From positions 69,692 through 133,691 of the forward strand of contig CAYYJB010000001.1 of NCBI GenBank assembly GCA_964472135.1: a DNA stretch of 64,000 nt, read 5' to 3'. The position numbers were made by a program, and so were the translations under genes. Position 1 is the stretch's first letter. Each line of letters starts with the position of its first letter. This DNA comes from JAUREX01 sp964472135 (GTDB lineage Bacteria > Pseudomonadota > Alphaproteobacteria > Rhodobacterales > Rhodobacteraceae). This document shows positions 56,938 through 64,000 of this stretch, one piece after another. Under the pieces are notes generated by a model. That model did not search any database. It was not told the DNA's origin and saw only the letters and a list, made by a program, of their open reading frames with translations.

Positions 56938-58386
56938 ATGGACATCCGCGAAGCCCTGACCTTTGACGACGTGCTGCTCGTGCCGGCCGCCAGCAGCGTG
57001 CTGCCCTCGGACGCCGACGTCTCGACCCATGTGACGCGGTCGATCCGCCTCAACATCCCGCTCCTGTCCTCGGCGATGGATACGGTGACCGAGGCGCGCA
57101 TGGCCATCGCGATGGCGCAGGCGGGGGGGATGGGGGTGATCCACCGCAACCTCGACCCCGAGGCGCAGGCGCGCGAGGTGAAGCGGGTGAAGCGCTTCGA
57201 ATCGGGCATTGTCTATGCCCCGATCACGCTGCGCCCCGACCAGACGCTGGCCGACGCCAAGGCGCTGCAGGAACGCTACAGCGTCACGGGCTTTCCGGTG
57301 GTGGACGAGGGCGGCCGCGTGGTCGGGATCGTCACCAACCGCGACATGCGCTTTGCCTCGGACGACCGCACGCCGGTTCGGGTGATGATGACGTCCGAGA
57401 ACCTCGCGATCCTGCAGGAGCCCGCCGACCTCGATCAGGCCAAGAGCCTGATGAAGGCGCGCCGGATCGAGAAGCTTCTCGTGACGGACGCCGAGGGGCG
57501 GCTGACGGGTCTCCTGACGCTCAAGGACACGGAAAAGGCGGTGCTGAACCCGCAGGCGTGCAAGGACGATCTCGGGCGGCTCCGGGTCGCGGCGGCGACG
57601 ACGGTGGGCGATGCGGGCTTCGAACGCTCGCTGGCGCTGATCGAGGCGGGGGTGGACCTGATCGTGATCGACACGGCGCACGGCCATTCCGAAGGGGTGG
57701 CGCGGGCGGTCGAACGGATCAAGGCGGCCTCGAACGCGGTGCAGGTGGTGGCGGGCAATGTCGCGACCGCCGAGGCCACGCGCGCGCTGATCGGGGCGGG
57801 AGCGGATGCGGTCAAGGTCGGGATCGGGCCGGGATCGATCTGCACGACGCGGATCGTGGCGGGCGTGGGCGTGCCGCAGCTGACGGCGGTGATGGATTGC
57901 GCGGCGGCGGCGGGCGATGTGCCGGTGATCGCGGACGGGGGCATCAAGTATTCGGGCGATTTCGCCAAGGCCATCGCGGCGGGGGCATCATGCGCCATGG
58001 TCGGCAGCGCGATCGCGGGCACGGATGAGGCACCGGGCGAACTGATCCTCTTTCAGGGGCGCAGCTTCAAGGCCTATCGCGGCATGGGCTCGATCGGGGC
58101 GATGGCGCGCGGCTCGGCCGACCGCTATTTCCAGAAGGACGCGGCGTCCGACAAGCTCGTGCCCGAGGGGATCGAGGGGCAGGTGCCCTACAAGGGCGCG
58201 GCGGCGGTGGTCGTCCACCAGCTCGTGGGGGGCCTGCGCGCCGCGATGGGCTATACCGGCAACCGCACCATCGCCGAGATGCGCAAGAACTGCCGCTTCG
58301 TGCGGATCTCGAACGCGGGGCTGTCGGAAAGCCACGTCCACTCGGTGCAGATCACCCGCGAAAGCCCCAACTATCGCGCGGGCTGA
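56938..58386 (+). CDS. guaB: IMP dehydrogenase
   Basis: Purine biosynthesis enzyme of 482 aa that makes XMP from IMP, the first committed step to GMP. The catalytic cysteine is C302 in GPGSICTTR. Two CBS domains occupy roughly residues 93-205. The DDVLLVP start, GGMGVIHRN and GMGSIGAM motifs are all present. It is the normal length. The ATG at 56938 follows GGAGG. A small membrane protein gene may follow it directly. Confidence 0.97.
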   Translation: MDIREALTFDDVLLVPAASSVLPSDADVSTHVTRSIRLNIPLLSSAMDTVTEARMAIAMAQAGGMGVIHRNLDPEAQAREVKRVKRFESGIVYAPITLRPDQTLADAKALQERYSVTGFPVVDEGGRVVGIVTNRDMRFASDDRTPVRVMMTSENLAILQEPADLDQAKSLMKARRIEKLLVTDAEGRLTGLLTLKDTEKAVLNPQACKDDLGRLRVAAATTVGDAGFERSLALIEAGVDLIVIDTAHGHSEGVARAVERIKAASNAVQVVAGNVATAEATRALIGAGADAVKVGIGPGSICTTRIVAGVGVPQLTAVMDCAAAAGDVPVIADGGIKYSGDFAKAIAAGASCAMVGSAIAGTDEAPGELILFQGRSFKAYRGMGSIGAMARGSADRYFQKDAASDKLVPEGIEGQVPYKGAAAVVVHQLVGGLRAAMGYTGNRTIAEMRKNCRFVRISNAGLSESHVHSVQITRESPNYRAG

Positions 58387-58389
58387 GCG

Positions 58390-58563
58390 GTGCTGTGGCT
58401 GCTGCTCCTGTGCTTTTGCGTGGGGCTTGCGGTCGTGGCCCTCTTTACCCGCGAGGGGCGGGGGTGTCTGGCGGGGGCGGTCGGGCTTGCGGTCGCGATC
58501 GTCGCGATCACGGCGTTCGGGGCCGCGATCCTTGCGGGGCTCGTGCTCCTGCTCCTTGGCTGA
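58390..58563 (+). CDS. Possible small two-helix membrane protein
   Basis: An open frame of 57 codons with a GTG start 4 bases after the guaB stop. The translation is almost all hydrophobic in two segments (LWLLLLCFCVGLAVVALF and AVGLAVAIVAITAFGAA) split by a short polar TREGRG loop. No ribosome-binding site stands out, but coupling to guaB could serve. I do not recognise a family. Chance hydrophobic frames are common in GC-rich DNA, so this is a tentative call. Confidence 0.4.
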   Translation: MLWLLLLCFCVGLAVVALFTREGRGCLAGAVGLAVAIVAITAFGAAILAGLVLLLLG

Positions 58564-58643
58564 GGCGAAATGCCCCATCCTGTCCGGGGCTTGCAGGTGG
58601 GGCAGGGAAGCCCCAGCTTCTCCCGGGGTTGCTGAGGGATGCC

Positions 58644-59606
58644 ATGCGTTACGCCTGTGTTCGTGCCGTTCTGTCTGCCGTCGCTCTCGGTCTCGCGCTG
58701 CCCGCGGCGGCGGCCGAGACGCGCGTCGTCGCGACCGTCGCCATGGTCGGCGATCTGGCGCGCGCGGTCGCGGGGGAATGCGCGCGGGTCGATGTGCTGA
58801 TGGGGCCGGGGATCGATCCGCACCTCTATGCCCCCCGCCCGTCGGATCTGCGGCTTCTGCGCGATGCCGATCTGGTGCTCCATGTCGGGCTCGGGCTCGA
58901 GGGGCGTTTCGGCGCGCTTCTGGGCCAGATGGGGCCGGCCGCCCTCGCCGTGGCCGAGGCGCTGCCCGAGGGTGCGGTGGTGACGGGCCCCGAAGGCGGG
59001 CCTGACCCGCATCTGTGGATGGATCCCGCCCTCTGGGCCGGCACGATCGGGCCGATGGCGGATGCGTTGGCGGCGCTTGCGCCCGGCTGCGCGGCGGATA
59101 TGGCGGCCCGCGCCGACGCGCTCGGGGCGGAACTGGCCGCGCTCGACGGCTGGGTCGCGGCGGGCATCGCCACCATCCCCGAACCCGCCCGCGTGCTGGT
59201 GACCGCGCATGACGCGTTCGGCTATTTCGCCCGCCGCTACGGGCTCGAGGAGGCCGCGCTGCAGGGCTTCTCGACCGAGGCAGAGGCGAGCATCGCCGAC
59301 ATCTCGGAAACCGCTGCCCTCGTGATCGCGCGCGGCGTGCCGGCCGTTTTCGTCGAGACGACGGTCAACCCCCGGGCCGTCGCGGCGCTGACCGAGGCGG
59401 TCGCGGCGCAGGGCGGATCGGTCGCGATCGGACCCGAACTCTTCTCCGACGCGATGGGCGACCCCGCGACGCCCGAAGGCAGCTATGTCGGCATGATCCG
59501 CCACAACGCGCTGGCGATCATCGGCGCACTCGGCGGCACGCCGGCGCCCTGGCCCGAGGCGCTCGGGCCCTGGGCCGCGCGGCAAGGGATTGCCAACGGG
59601 GGCTAG
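58644..59606 (+). CDS. Mn/Zn ABC transporter substrate-binding protein (ZnuA/SitA family)
   Basis: Metal receptor of 320 aa. Signal peptide residues 1-24. Metal-ligand histidines lie in DPHLYAP and DPHLWMDP, a further histidine is in TAHDAFGYF, a glutamate in STEAEAS and an aspartate in LFSDAM. The His-rich loop of ZnuA is missing. Third-ligand candidates of both the Zn and Mn types are present, so the metal is not decided; the two separate permease genes resemble the Mn/Fe SitABCD and TroABCD layout. The ATG at 58644 follows GAGGGA. Confidence 0.88.
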   Translation: MRYACVRAVLSAVALGLALPAAAAETRVVATVAMVGDLARAVAGECARVDVLMGPGIDPHLYAPRPSDLRLLRDADLVLHVGLGLEGRFGALLGQMGPAALAVAEALPEGAVVTGPEGGPDPHLWMDPALWAGTIGPMADALAALAPGCAADMAARADALGAELAALDGWVAAGIATIPEPARVLVTAHDAFGYFARRYGLEEAALQGFSTEAEASIADISETAALVIARGVPAVFVETTVNPRAVAALTEAVAAQGGSVAIGPELFSDAMGDPATPEGSYVGMIRHNALAIIGALGGTPAPWPEALGPWAARQGIANGG

Positions 59607-59641
59607 GCGGGCCACATCTGGCATCAAACCCCGGCCGGACC

Positions 59642-60412
59642 ATGCCCGACACCCCCCTGCACGAACCCCACATCGCCTGCCACATCGAGGATCTGACGGT
59701 CAGCTATCGCGACCGTCCGGTGCTGTGGGACATCGACATCGATGTGCCGCCGGGCGTGATGGCGGCGATCGTGGGGCCGAACGGGGCTGGGAAGTCGACG
59801 CTGCTCAAGGCAGCACTCGGCCTCGTGCCGCCCGTTGCCGGGCATGTGCGCTTTTTCGGGCGGCCCTATGCGCAGGCGCGCCGCCGCGTCGCCTATGTGC
59901 CGCAACGCGCGAGCGTCGACTGGGATTTTCCCGCGACGGCGCATGATGTGGTGATGATGGGCCTTTATGGCCGGCTTGGCTGGTTGCGCCGCCCCGGCCG
60001 GGCAGAGCGGGCGCGCGCCGATGCCGCCCTCGAGGCCGTCGGCATGGCCGATTTCGCGCGCCGCCAGATCGGCGAGCTGTCGGGCGGCCAGCAGCAGCGC
60101 GTCTTCATCGCGCGCGCCCTCGTGCAGGAGGCCGACCTCGTCTTGCTCGATGAGCCGATGGCGGGCGTCGATGCCGTGACCGAGCGCGCCATCGTCGCGA
60201 TCCTCAAGGGCTTGCGCGATCAGGGGCGCACCATCGTCGTCGTCCATCACGACCTGCAGACGGTGCGCGCCTATTTCGACTGGCTCGTGCTGCTCAATGT
60301 CCGGGTGATCGCGCAGGGGCCGGTGGCCGAGGTCTATACGGGTGCCAACCTGCGCGCGACCTATGGCGGGCAGGCCGCGCTCATTGCGCCCGAGGGGCCG
60401 GCCGCGCCATGA
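59642..60412 (+). CDS. Mn/Zn ABC transporter ATPase
   Basis: Cytoplasmic ATPase of 256 aa. Walker A GPNGAGKST is at 45-53, signature LSGGQQQR at 146-153, Walker B LVLLDEP at 166-172, and the switch histidine in VVHHD. The family-specific YVPQRASVDWDFP stretch is typical of Mn/Zn ABC ATPases (MntB/SitB). It overlaps the first permease by 4 bases. Confidence 0.92.
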   Translation: MPDTPLHEPHIACHIEDLTVSYRDRPVLWDIDIDVPPGVMAAIVGPNGAGKSTLLKAALGLVPPVAGHVRFFGRPYAQARRRVAYVPQRASVDWDFPATAHDVVMMGLYGRLGWLRRPGRAERARADAALEAVGMADFARRQIGELSGGQQQRVFIARALVQEADLVLLDEPMAGVDAVTERAIVAILKGLRDQGRTIVVVHHDLQTVRAYFDWLVLLNVRVIAQGPVAEVYTGANLRATYGGQAALIAPEGPAAP

Positions 60413-61530
60413 TCGGGCTCTGGTCCACGCTGGGCGGGCACACGGGCCTGACGGTGGTGGCGGGATCGGCCCTGATCGGGATGGTCGCGGGCGTGCTTGG
60501 CGCATTTGCCCTTTTGCGCCGCCAGAGCCTGCTTGGCGACACGCTGAGCCACGCGGCCCTTCCGGGCGTCTGCGCGGGCTTCCTGCTCGCGGGGGCGCGC
60601 GATCCGCTCGCGATCCTCGCGGGCGCGCTCGGGGCGGGGATGCTCGCGGCGCTTGCGGTCACGGCGATCCCGCGCGTCTCGCGGCTGAAGCCCGACGCGG
60701 CGATGGCCATCGTGCTGTCGGGGTTCTTCGCGGTGGGGGTCGTGCTCCTGTCGGTGGTGCAGGGGCTGGCGACGGGGGCGCAGGCGGGGCTTGCGGATTT
60801 CCTCTTCGGGCAGGCGGCCGCGATCCTTCGGGGCGATCTGATCGTAATGGGGGCGGTGGCGGCGCTCTGCCTCGGGCTTGTCGCGCTCGGCTGGAAGGAA
60901 TGCGGGATCGTGGCCTTCGACCCCGACCTCGCGCGGGTGCAGGGCATCCCGGCGGGAGCGGTGCAGGCGGGGCTGACGGCGCTGATGGCGCTCGCGATCG
61001 TGGTCGGGCTGCAGGTGGTCGGGGTGGTGCTGATGGTGGCGCTGCTCATTGCGCCGGCGGTGGCGGCGCGGCTCTGGGCGCAGCGGCTCGGGGCGATGGT
61101 CATCCTCTCGGGGGTGCTGGGCGCCGTCTCGGGGATCGTGGGGGCCGTCGTCAGCGCAGTGCATCGCGATGTCGCGACGGGCCCGGTGATCGTGCTGGTG
61201 GCGATCGGGGGGGTGGTGGCCTCGCTCGTGCTCGCGCCGCGCAGGGGCATGATCGCGGTCTGGCGGCGCCGGCGGGCCGAACGGGCGGCGCTCGATCAGG
61301 GGGCGGTGCTTGCGGTGCTGCGCGATCTGGCGCGCGCGCATGGCGATCCGGCCTATCGCGCCGAGGCCGGGATGCTCGACGCAGCGCTCGGGGCGCGCAG
61401 CCGCGGCGCGCTCGCGGCGCTCGCGCGCGCGGGGCTGGCGCGCGAGGTCGCGCACCCGCCCGAGACGACGCCGCACTGGGAACTGACCGAGGCCGGCCGC
61501 CGCCGCCTCGCGGCCGAGGGGCGCGATTGA
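60409..61530 (+). CDS. Mn/Zn ABC permease with C-terminal winged-helix-like domain
   Basis: Membrane protein of 373 aa. Residues 1-275 are a normal ABC-3 family permease with about eight helices and the LLGDTLSHAALPGVC motif at about residues 43-57. Ordinary members end here. About residues 285-373 are extra, cytosolic and look like a winged helix (SRGALAALARAGLAREV then HWELTEAGRRRLAAE). A fused DNA-binding-like or DtxR-like domain on an ABC permease suggests local metal sensing. The ATG overlaps the ATPase stop; the stop overlaps the next ATG by one base. Confidence 0.88.
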   Translation: MIGLWSTLGGHTGLTVVAGSALIGMVAGVLGAFALLRRQSLLGDTLSHAALPGVCAGFLLAGARDPLAILAGALGAGMLAALAVTAIPRVSRLKPDAAMAIVLSGFFAVGVVLLSVVQGLATGAQAGLADFLFGQAAAILRGDLIVMGAVAALCLGLVALGWKECGIVAFDPDLARVQGIPAGAVQAGLTALMALAIVVGLQVVGVVLMVALLIAPAVAARLWAQRLGAMVILSGVLGAVSGIVGAVVSAVHRDVATGPVIVLVAIGGVVASLVLAPRRGMIAVWRRRRAERAALDQGAVLAVLRDLARAHGDPAYRAEAGMLDAALGARSRGALAALARAGLAREVAHPPETTPHWELTEAGRRRLAAEGRD

Positions 61531-62672
61531 TGGGCGATCTGCTCGGGATCGAGGGGGCGATCGCGCTGACGGGGGCGCTCCTCGTGCTGGCGGCGGTGCC
61601 GCTCGGGCTGCTGCTCGTGCTGCGCGGGGCGGCGATGATGACCGATGCGGTCTCGCATGCGGTGGTGCTCGGGATCGTGCTCGTGTGGATGGCGACGGGG
61701 ATCGTCTCGGGCCCGGTGCAGATCGCGGGGGCGGCGGCGGCGGGGCTTGGCTGCGTGCTGCTGGCCGAGGCGCTCGGGCGCGCGCGGCTGATCCGCAGCG
61801 ATGCCGCGACGGGGCTTGCCTTCAGCGCCTTCTTCGCGCTGGGCGTGCTGCTCATCAACCTCAACGCCGGGAACGTCCATATCGACGCGGACACGGTGCT
61901 GCTCGGGGAAATCGGGCTCGTATGGCTCAACACCGTGCCCGTCGGCGGGGCCGAGGTGCCGGTCGCCGTCCTCGCTCTCGCGTCGGTGGCGGTGCTGAAC
62001 GGGGCCTTCGTCGGCCTCTTCTGGAAGGAGTTGAAGCTCGCGACCTTCGATCCCGCCCTGGCCGCGGCGCTGGGCTTCGCGCCGGCGGCACTCGGCCTCG
62101 TCACGCTCGGGCTGATGAGTGCCACCGCGGTCGCGGCCTTCGATGCGGTAGGGGTCGTCCTCTTCGTGGCGCTGACGGTCTGTCCCGCGGCGACGGCGCT
62201 CGTGCTCACCGACCGGCTGGGGCGGGCGCTGGGGATTGCGCTGGCGGCGGGCCTTGCGGCGGTGCTGGGGGGGCTTGCGCTCGCGCTCCGCTGGGATGTC
62301 TCGATCGGGGGGATGATGGCGAGCGCGTCGGCCGCGATCTTCGCGCTCGCGCTCGTGCTCGCGCCCGGGCGGGGGGTGGTGGCGCGGGCGCTCTCGGCCT
62401 CGCGGCGGCGGGCGGATGAGGATTGCCGCGCGCTGGTCGCGCATCTGCACACGCATCAGTCCGGGCCGGAGGCCGCCGAGGAGACGGCCGAGCGCGCCCT
62501 GCGCGAGCATCTGCGCTGGGCGCCCGAGCGGGCGCGGCAGGCGGTGCTGCGCGGGCTCGACCGCGGCCTCATCCGGCGCGAGGGGGGGCTCTTTCGCCTG
62601 ACCGAAAAGGGCGAGGCCGAGGCGTGCGCGATCTTCGCCCCCTGGGCGCGCGGGCGCGCCGAGGGGGGCTGA
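61530..62672 (+). CDS. Second Mn/Zn ABC permease with C-terminal winged-helix-like domain
   Basis: Membrane protein of 380 aa, homologous to the previous gene. The permease part spans about residues 1-290 with the MMTDAVSHAVVLGIV motif. An extra tail of about 80 residues (from CRALVAHLHTHQSGPEAA) is predicted cytosolic and has the winged-helix pattern (ARQAVLRGLDRGLIRREGG, then FRLTEKGEAEA), closer to MarR/DtxR wings. So both permeases of the importer bear tails of this sort. It ends 5 bases before the convergent aminotransferase stop. Confidence 0.88.
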   Translation: MGDLLGIEGAIALTGALLVLAAVPLGLLLVLRGAAMMTDAVSHAVVLGIVLVWMATGIVSGPVQIAGAAAAGLGCVLLAEALGRARLIRSDAATGLAFSAFFALGVLLINLNAGNVHIDADTVLLGEIGLVWLNTVPVGGAEVPVAVLALASVAVLNGAFVGLFWKELKLATFDPALAAALGFAPAALGLVTLGLMSATAVAAFDAVGVVLFVALTVCPAATALVLTDRLGRALGIALAAGLAAVLGGLALALRWDVSIGGMMASASAAIFALALVLAPGRGVVARALSASRRRADEDCRALVAHLHTHQSGPEAAEETAERALREHLRWAPERARQAVLRGLDRGLIRREGGLFRLTEKGEAEACAIFAPWARGRAEGG

Positions 62673-62677
62673 GGGCG

Positions 62678-63859
62678 TCAGTCGGCGCGGGCGCGGGCGG
62701 CAAAGCGGCGGATGCGGCGCGCGGCCTCGTCGAGGTCGGCGTCGGGCGCCGTGAGGCCGATCCGCACCCACGATCTGAGCGCCGCCCCGAAGGATGATCC
62801 CGGCATCACCGCGACACGCTCGACCGAGAGCAGCGCCTCGGCGAACCCCGCCCCGTCGAGCCCCGTTTCCGAAACGTCGAGCAGCACGAACATCCCCGCC
62901 TCGGGCCGGTTGGTGCGCAAGCCCTCGGCCCCGTCGAGCGCCGCCGACAGCCGCACTGCCCGCGCCGCCAGCCGTGCCCGCATCGGCCCCGCGACAAGGT
63001 CGGGCGCGGCGAGGGCCGCGGCCGTCATGTCGGCGATGAAGGGCTGGTTGCCAAAGAGCATCGTCTCGGCCAGCGGCAGCAGGCGCGCGCAGAACTCCGC
63101 CGGCCCCGCGCACCAGCCCGAGCGGAATCCGGCCACGGCGTGCGATTTCGAGATCGAGGCGCAGGCGACCACGCGCTCGGCCAGATCGGGGAAGGCGAGC
63201 GGCGAGACGAAGCGGCCCGCGTCGAACACCAGATCCTCATAGACCTCGTCGGCGACGATCCAGAGGTCGTGCGCTTGCGCAAGCGTCCCGATCCGCGCGA
63301 TCTCGTCCGCCACGAGCACCGCCCCCGTCGGGTTGTGCGGCGAGTTGAGCAGGATCACCCGCGACCGCGGCCCGATGCGGGGCGCGAGGTCGGCGGCCTG
63401 CATGCGAAAACCCGCCTCGGGCCGCAGCGGCACCGGGGCGAGCGTGGCGCCCGTCGCGCGGATGACGCCCTCATAGGTCGCATACATCGGATCGCCCGTC
63501 AGCACCTCGTCACCCGGCCCCGCGAGGGCCGAGAGCACGGCGAAAAGCGCCGTCTGCGTGCCCGGAAAGGCCACGAAATTCTCGCGCCCGAAGGGCCTGC
63601 CGCGCCGCGCCGAATAGCGCGCGGCCAGCGCATCGAGAAGCCGCCCCTCGCCCCGGCCGTTGGAATAGCCCGTGCGCCCCGCGCGCATCGCCGCCGCCGC
63701 GGCCTCGATCAGCTCGGGCGGGGTCGGGACATCGGGCTCGCCGATCGAGAGCATGATGACGCTCTCGCCCGCCGCCTGCATGGCGCGCGCGCGTTCGTGC
63801 ACCGCCCATTTGGCGGCGCCGAGGTCCGCGAGCCGCTCGGTGATCGGGGCAAAGCGCAT
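62678..63859 (-). CDS. Class I/II pyridoxal-phosphate aminotransferase
   Basis: Aminotransferase of 393 aa in the aspartate aminotransferase fold-type I group. The PLP lysine is K238 in SISKSHAVAGFRSGW; LLNSPHNPTGAV carries the substrate-contact asparagine, and VADEVYEDLVF is the PLP aspartate stretch. The length is usual. Likely an aspartate or aromatic amino-acid transaminase, but the substrate is open. It is convergent with the second metal permease, with a 5-base gap. Confidence 0.92.
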   Translation of the reverse strand: MRFAPITERLADLGAAKWAVHERARAMQAAGESVIMLSIGEPDVPTPPELIEAAAAAMRAGRTGYSNGRGEGRLLDALAARYSARRGRPFGRENFVAFPGTQTALFAVLSALAGPGDEVLTGDPMYATYEGVIRATGATLAPVPLRPEAGFRMQAADLAPRIGPRSRVILLNSPHNPTGAVLVADEIARIGTLAQAHDLWIVADEVYEDLVFDAGRFVSPLAFPDLAERVVACASISKSHAVAGFRSGWCAGPAEFCARLLPLAETMLFGNQPFIADMTAAALAAPDLVAGPMRARLAARAVRLSAALDGAEGLRTNRPEAGMFVLLDVSETGLDGAGFAEALLSVERVAVMPGSSFGAALRSWVRIGLTAPDADLDEAARRIRRFAARARAD

Positions 63860-63914
63860 GGGGCCGTCCTTTCGCGGACCTCGTGCCGGCTCGGCGCCCG
63901 CTTGTCCAGCCCTC

Positions 63915-64000
63915 TCAGCGGAAATGGATGTTGAAGCGCGCGCGGACCGCCGCGTCGACCTCGGGCGGGACCATCGAGCCCGCGCGGGCGAGGATCGCCT
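63915..64000 (-). CDS. Unidentified protein, C-terminal 28 residues only
   Basis: The right edge cuts this gene. The visible codons on the minus strand read (A)ILARAGSMVPPEVDAAVRARF and then NIHFR before the TGA at 63915. It lies 55 bases upstream of the aminotransferase start on the same strand and may be in the same operon. The piece is too short to name a family. The pattern of the codons is that of a real gene (steady G/C third bases). Confidence 0.55.
   Translation of the reverse strand, partial: AILARAGSMVPPEVDAAVRARFNIHFR

Noticed and set aside
55213..57687. An 824-codon open frame on the minus strand covering the VOC gene and running through the transporter gene and into guaB
   Set aside because: Only the 3' end (55213-55671) has protein-family features. 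The rest is antisense to two clear plus-strand genes and has the Arg/His/Pro-rich composition of a shadow frame in GC-rich DNA.
58564..58643. Possible metal riboswitch before the metal-binding-protein gene
   Set aside because: The 80-base gap has several short G/C complementary runs, but I could not fit it to the yybP-ykoY or any other riboswitch pattern I know.
1..64000. Phage, transposon, CRISPR array, rRNA and tRNA genes
   Set aside because: No integrase, transposase, terminal inverted repeats, spaced direct repeats or tRNA-like cloverleaf with conserved loop bases were seen on either strand. A covariance-model search was not possible here.

Overview
The window is a 64 kb stretch of a very GC-rich, gene-dense bacterial chromosome. 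The gene content (Sox/flavocytochrome c sulfur genes, periplasmic and cytoplasmic molybdenum hydroxylases, a nosR/apbE pair, neighbouring photolyase and cyclopropane-fatty-acid-synthase-like genes, many ABC uptake parts) suggests an aerobic or facultative alphaproteobacterium, most likely a member of the Rhodobacterales. That placement is an inference from gene content and codon style; no rRNA or tRNA gene is present to confirm it. I see no phage, insertion sequence, CRISPR array or tRNA, and no gene-free stretch longer than about 300 bases.

Positions 1-18,345 read as an accessory catabolic region. On the minus strand lie an amidohydrolase (cut by the left edge) and a four-gene ABC importer (binding protein, two permeases, ATPase), preceded by a GntR-family regulator whose likely operator recurs before both its own gene and the importer. 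Next comes a tight five-gene operon: luciferase-like monooxygenase, alpha/beta hydrolase, hydroxyisobutyrate-dehydrogenase-like enzyme, GlcG-like protein and Gfo/Idh/MocA oxidoreductase. A LysR regulator and a divergent flavin reductase stand upstream of it. Then follow a cupin protein, an FAD monooxygenase, a cyclase-family hydrolase and a TetR regulator, with two matching palindromes in the two divergent intergenic regions, and a CoxMSL-type molybdenum hydroxylase operon. A carboxymuconolactone-decarboxylase-family gene diverges from that operon. Together these look like uptake and oxidative breakdown of an aromatic or N-heterocyclic compound; the substrate cannot be read from the sequence.

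Positions 19,129-27,502 are mixed: an RTX metalloprotease with a lipoprotein signal, an AEC transporter, a GT39 glycosyltransferase with a PAP2 phosphatase, GAPDH, a MocD/MocE-like desaturase and Rieske ferredoxin pair, and a glutamine-amidotransferase-like protein.

Positions 27,592-44,433 are a redox region. A periplasmic three-part oxidoreductase (2Fe-2S subunit, Tat-exported molybdopterin subunit, triheme cytochrome c) is followed by a sulfur block: a fused SoxYZ on the minus strand, then FccA, FccB, SoxX and SoxA on the plus strand. Two Sel1-repeat proteins, a fasciclin protein and a compact nosR-apbE-multicopper oxidase operon come next. A repeat protein and an SH3-like protein probably belong to that same transcription unit. 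No soxB, soxCD or nosZ is present here.

Positions 44,522-64,000 are mostly housekeeping or stress functions: a polyamine-type binding protein with a good terminator, a class V aminotransferase, photolyase, cyclopropane-fatty-acid-synthase-like enzyme, cysteine-synthase-like enzyme, a large MscS channel, an alanyl-tRNA editing protein, an AI-2E-family permease, a VOC protein, a SLAC1/TehA-type transporter, guaB, a Mn/Zn-type ABC importer whose two permeases each carry a C-terminal winged-helix-like extension, and a class I/II aminotransferase. The right edge cuts an unrecognised gene.
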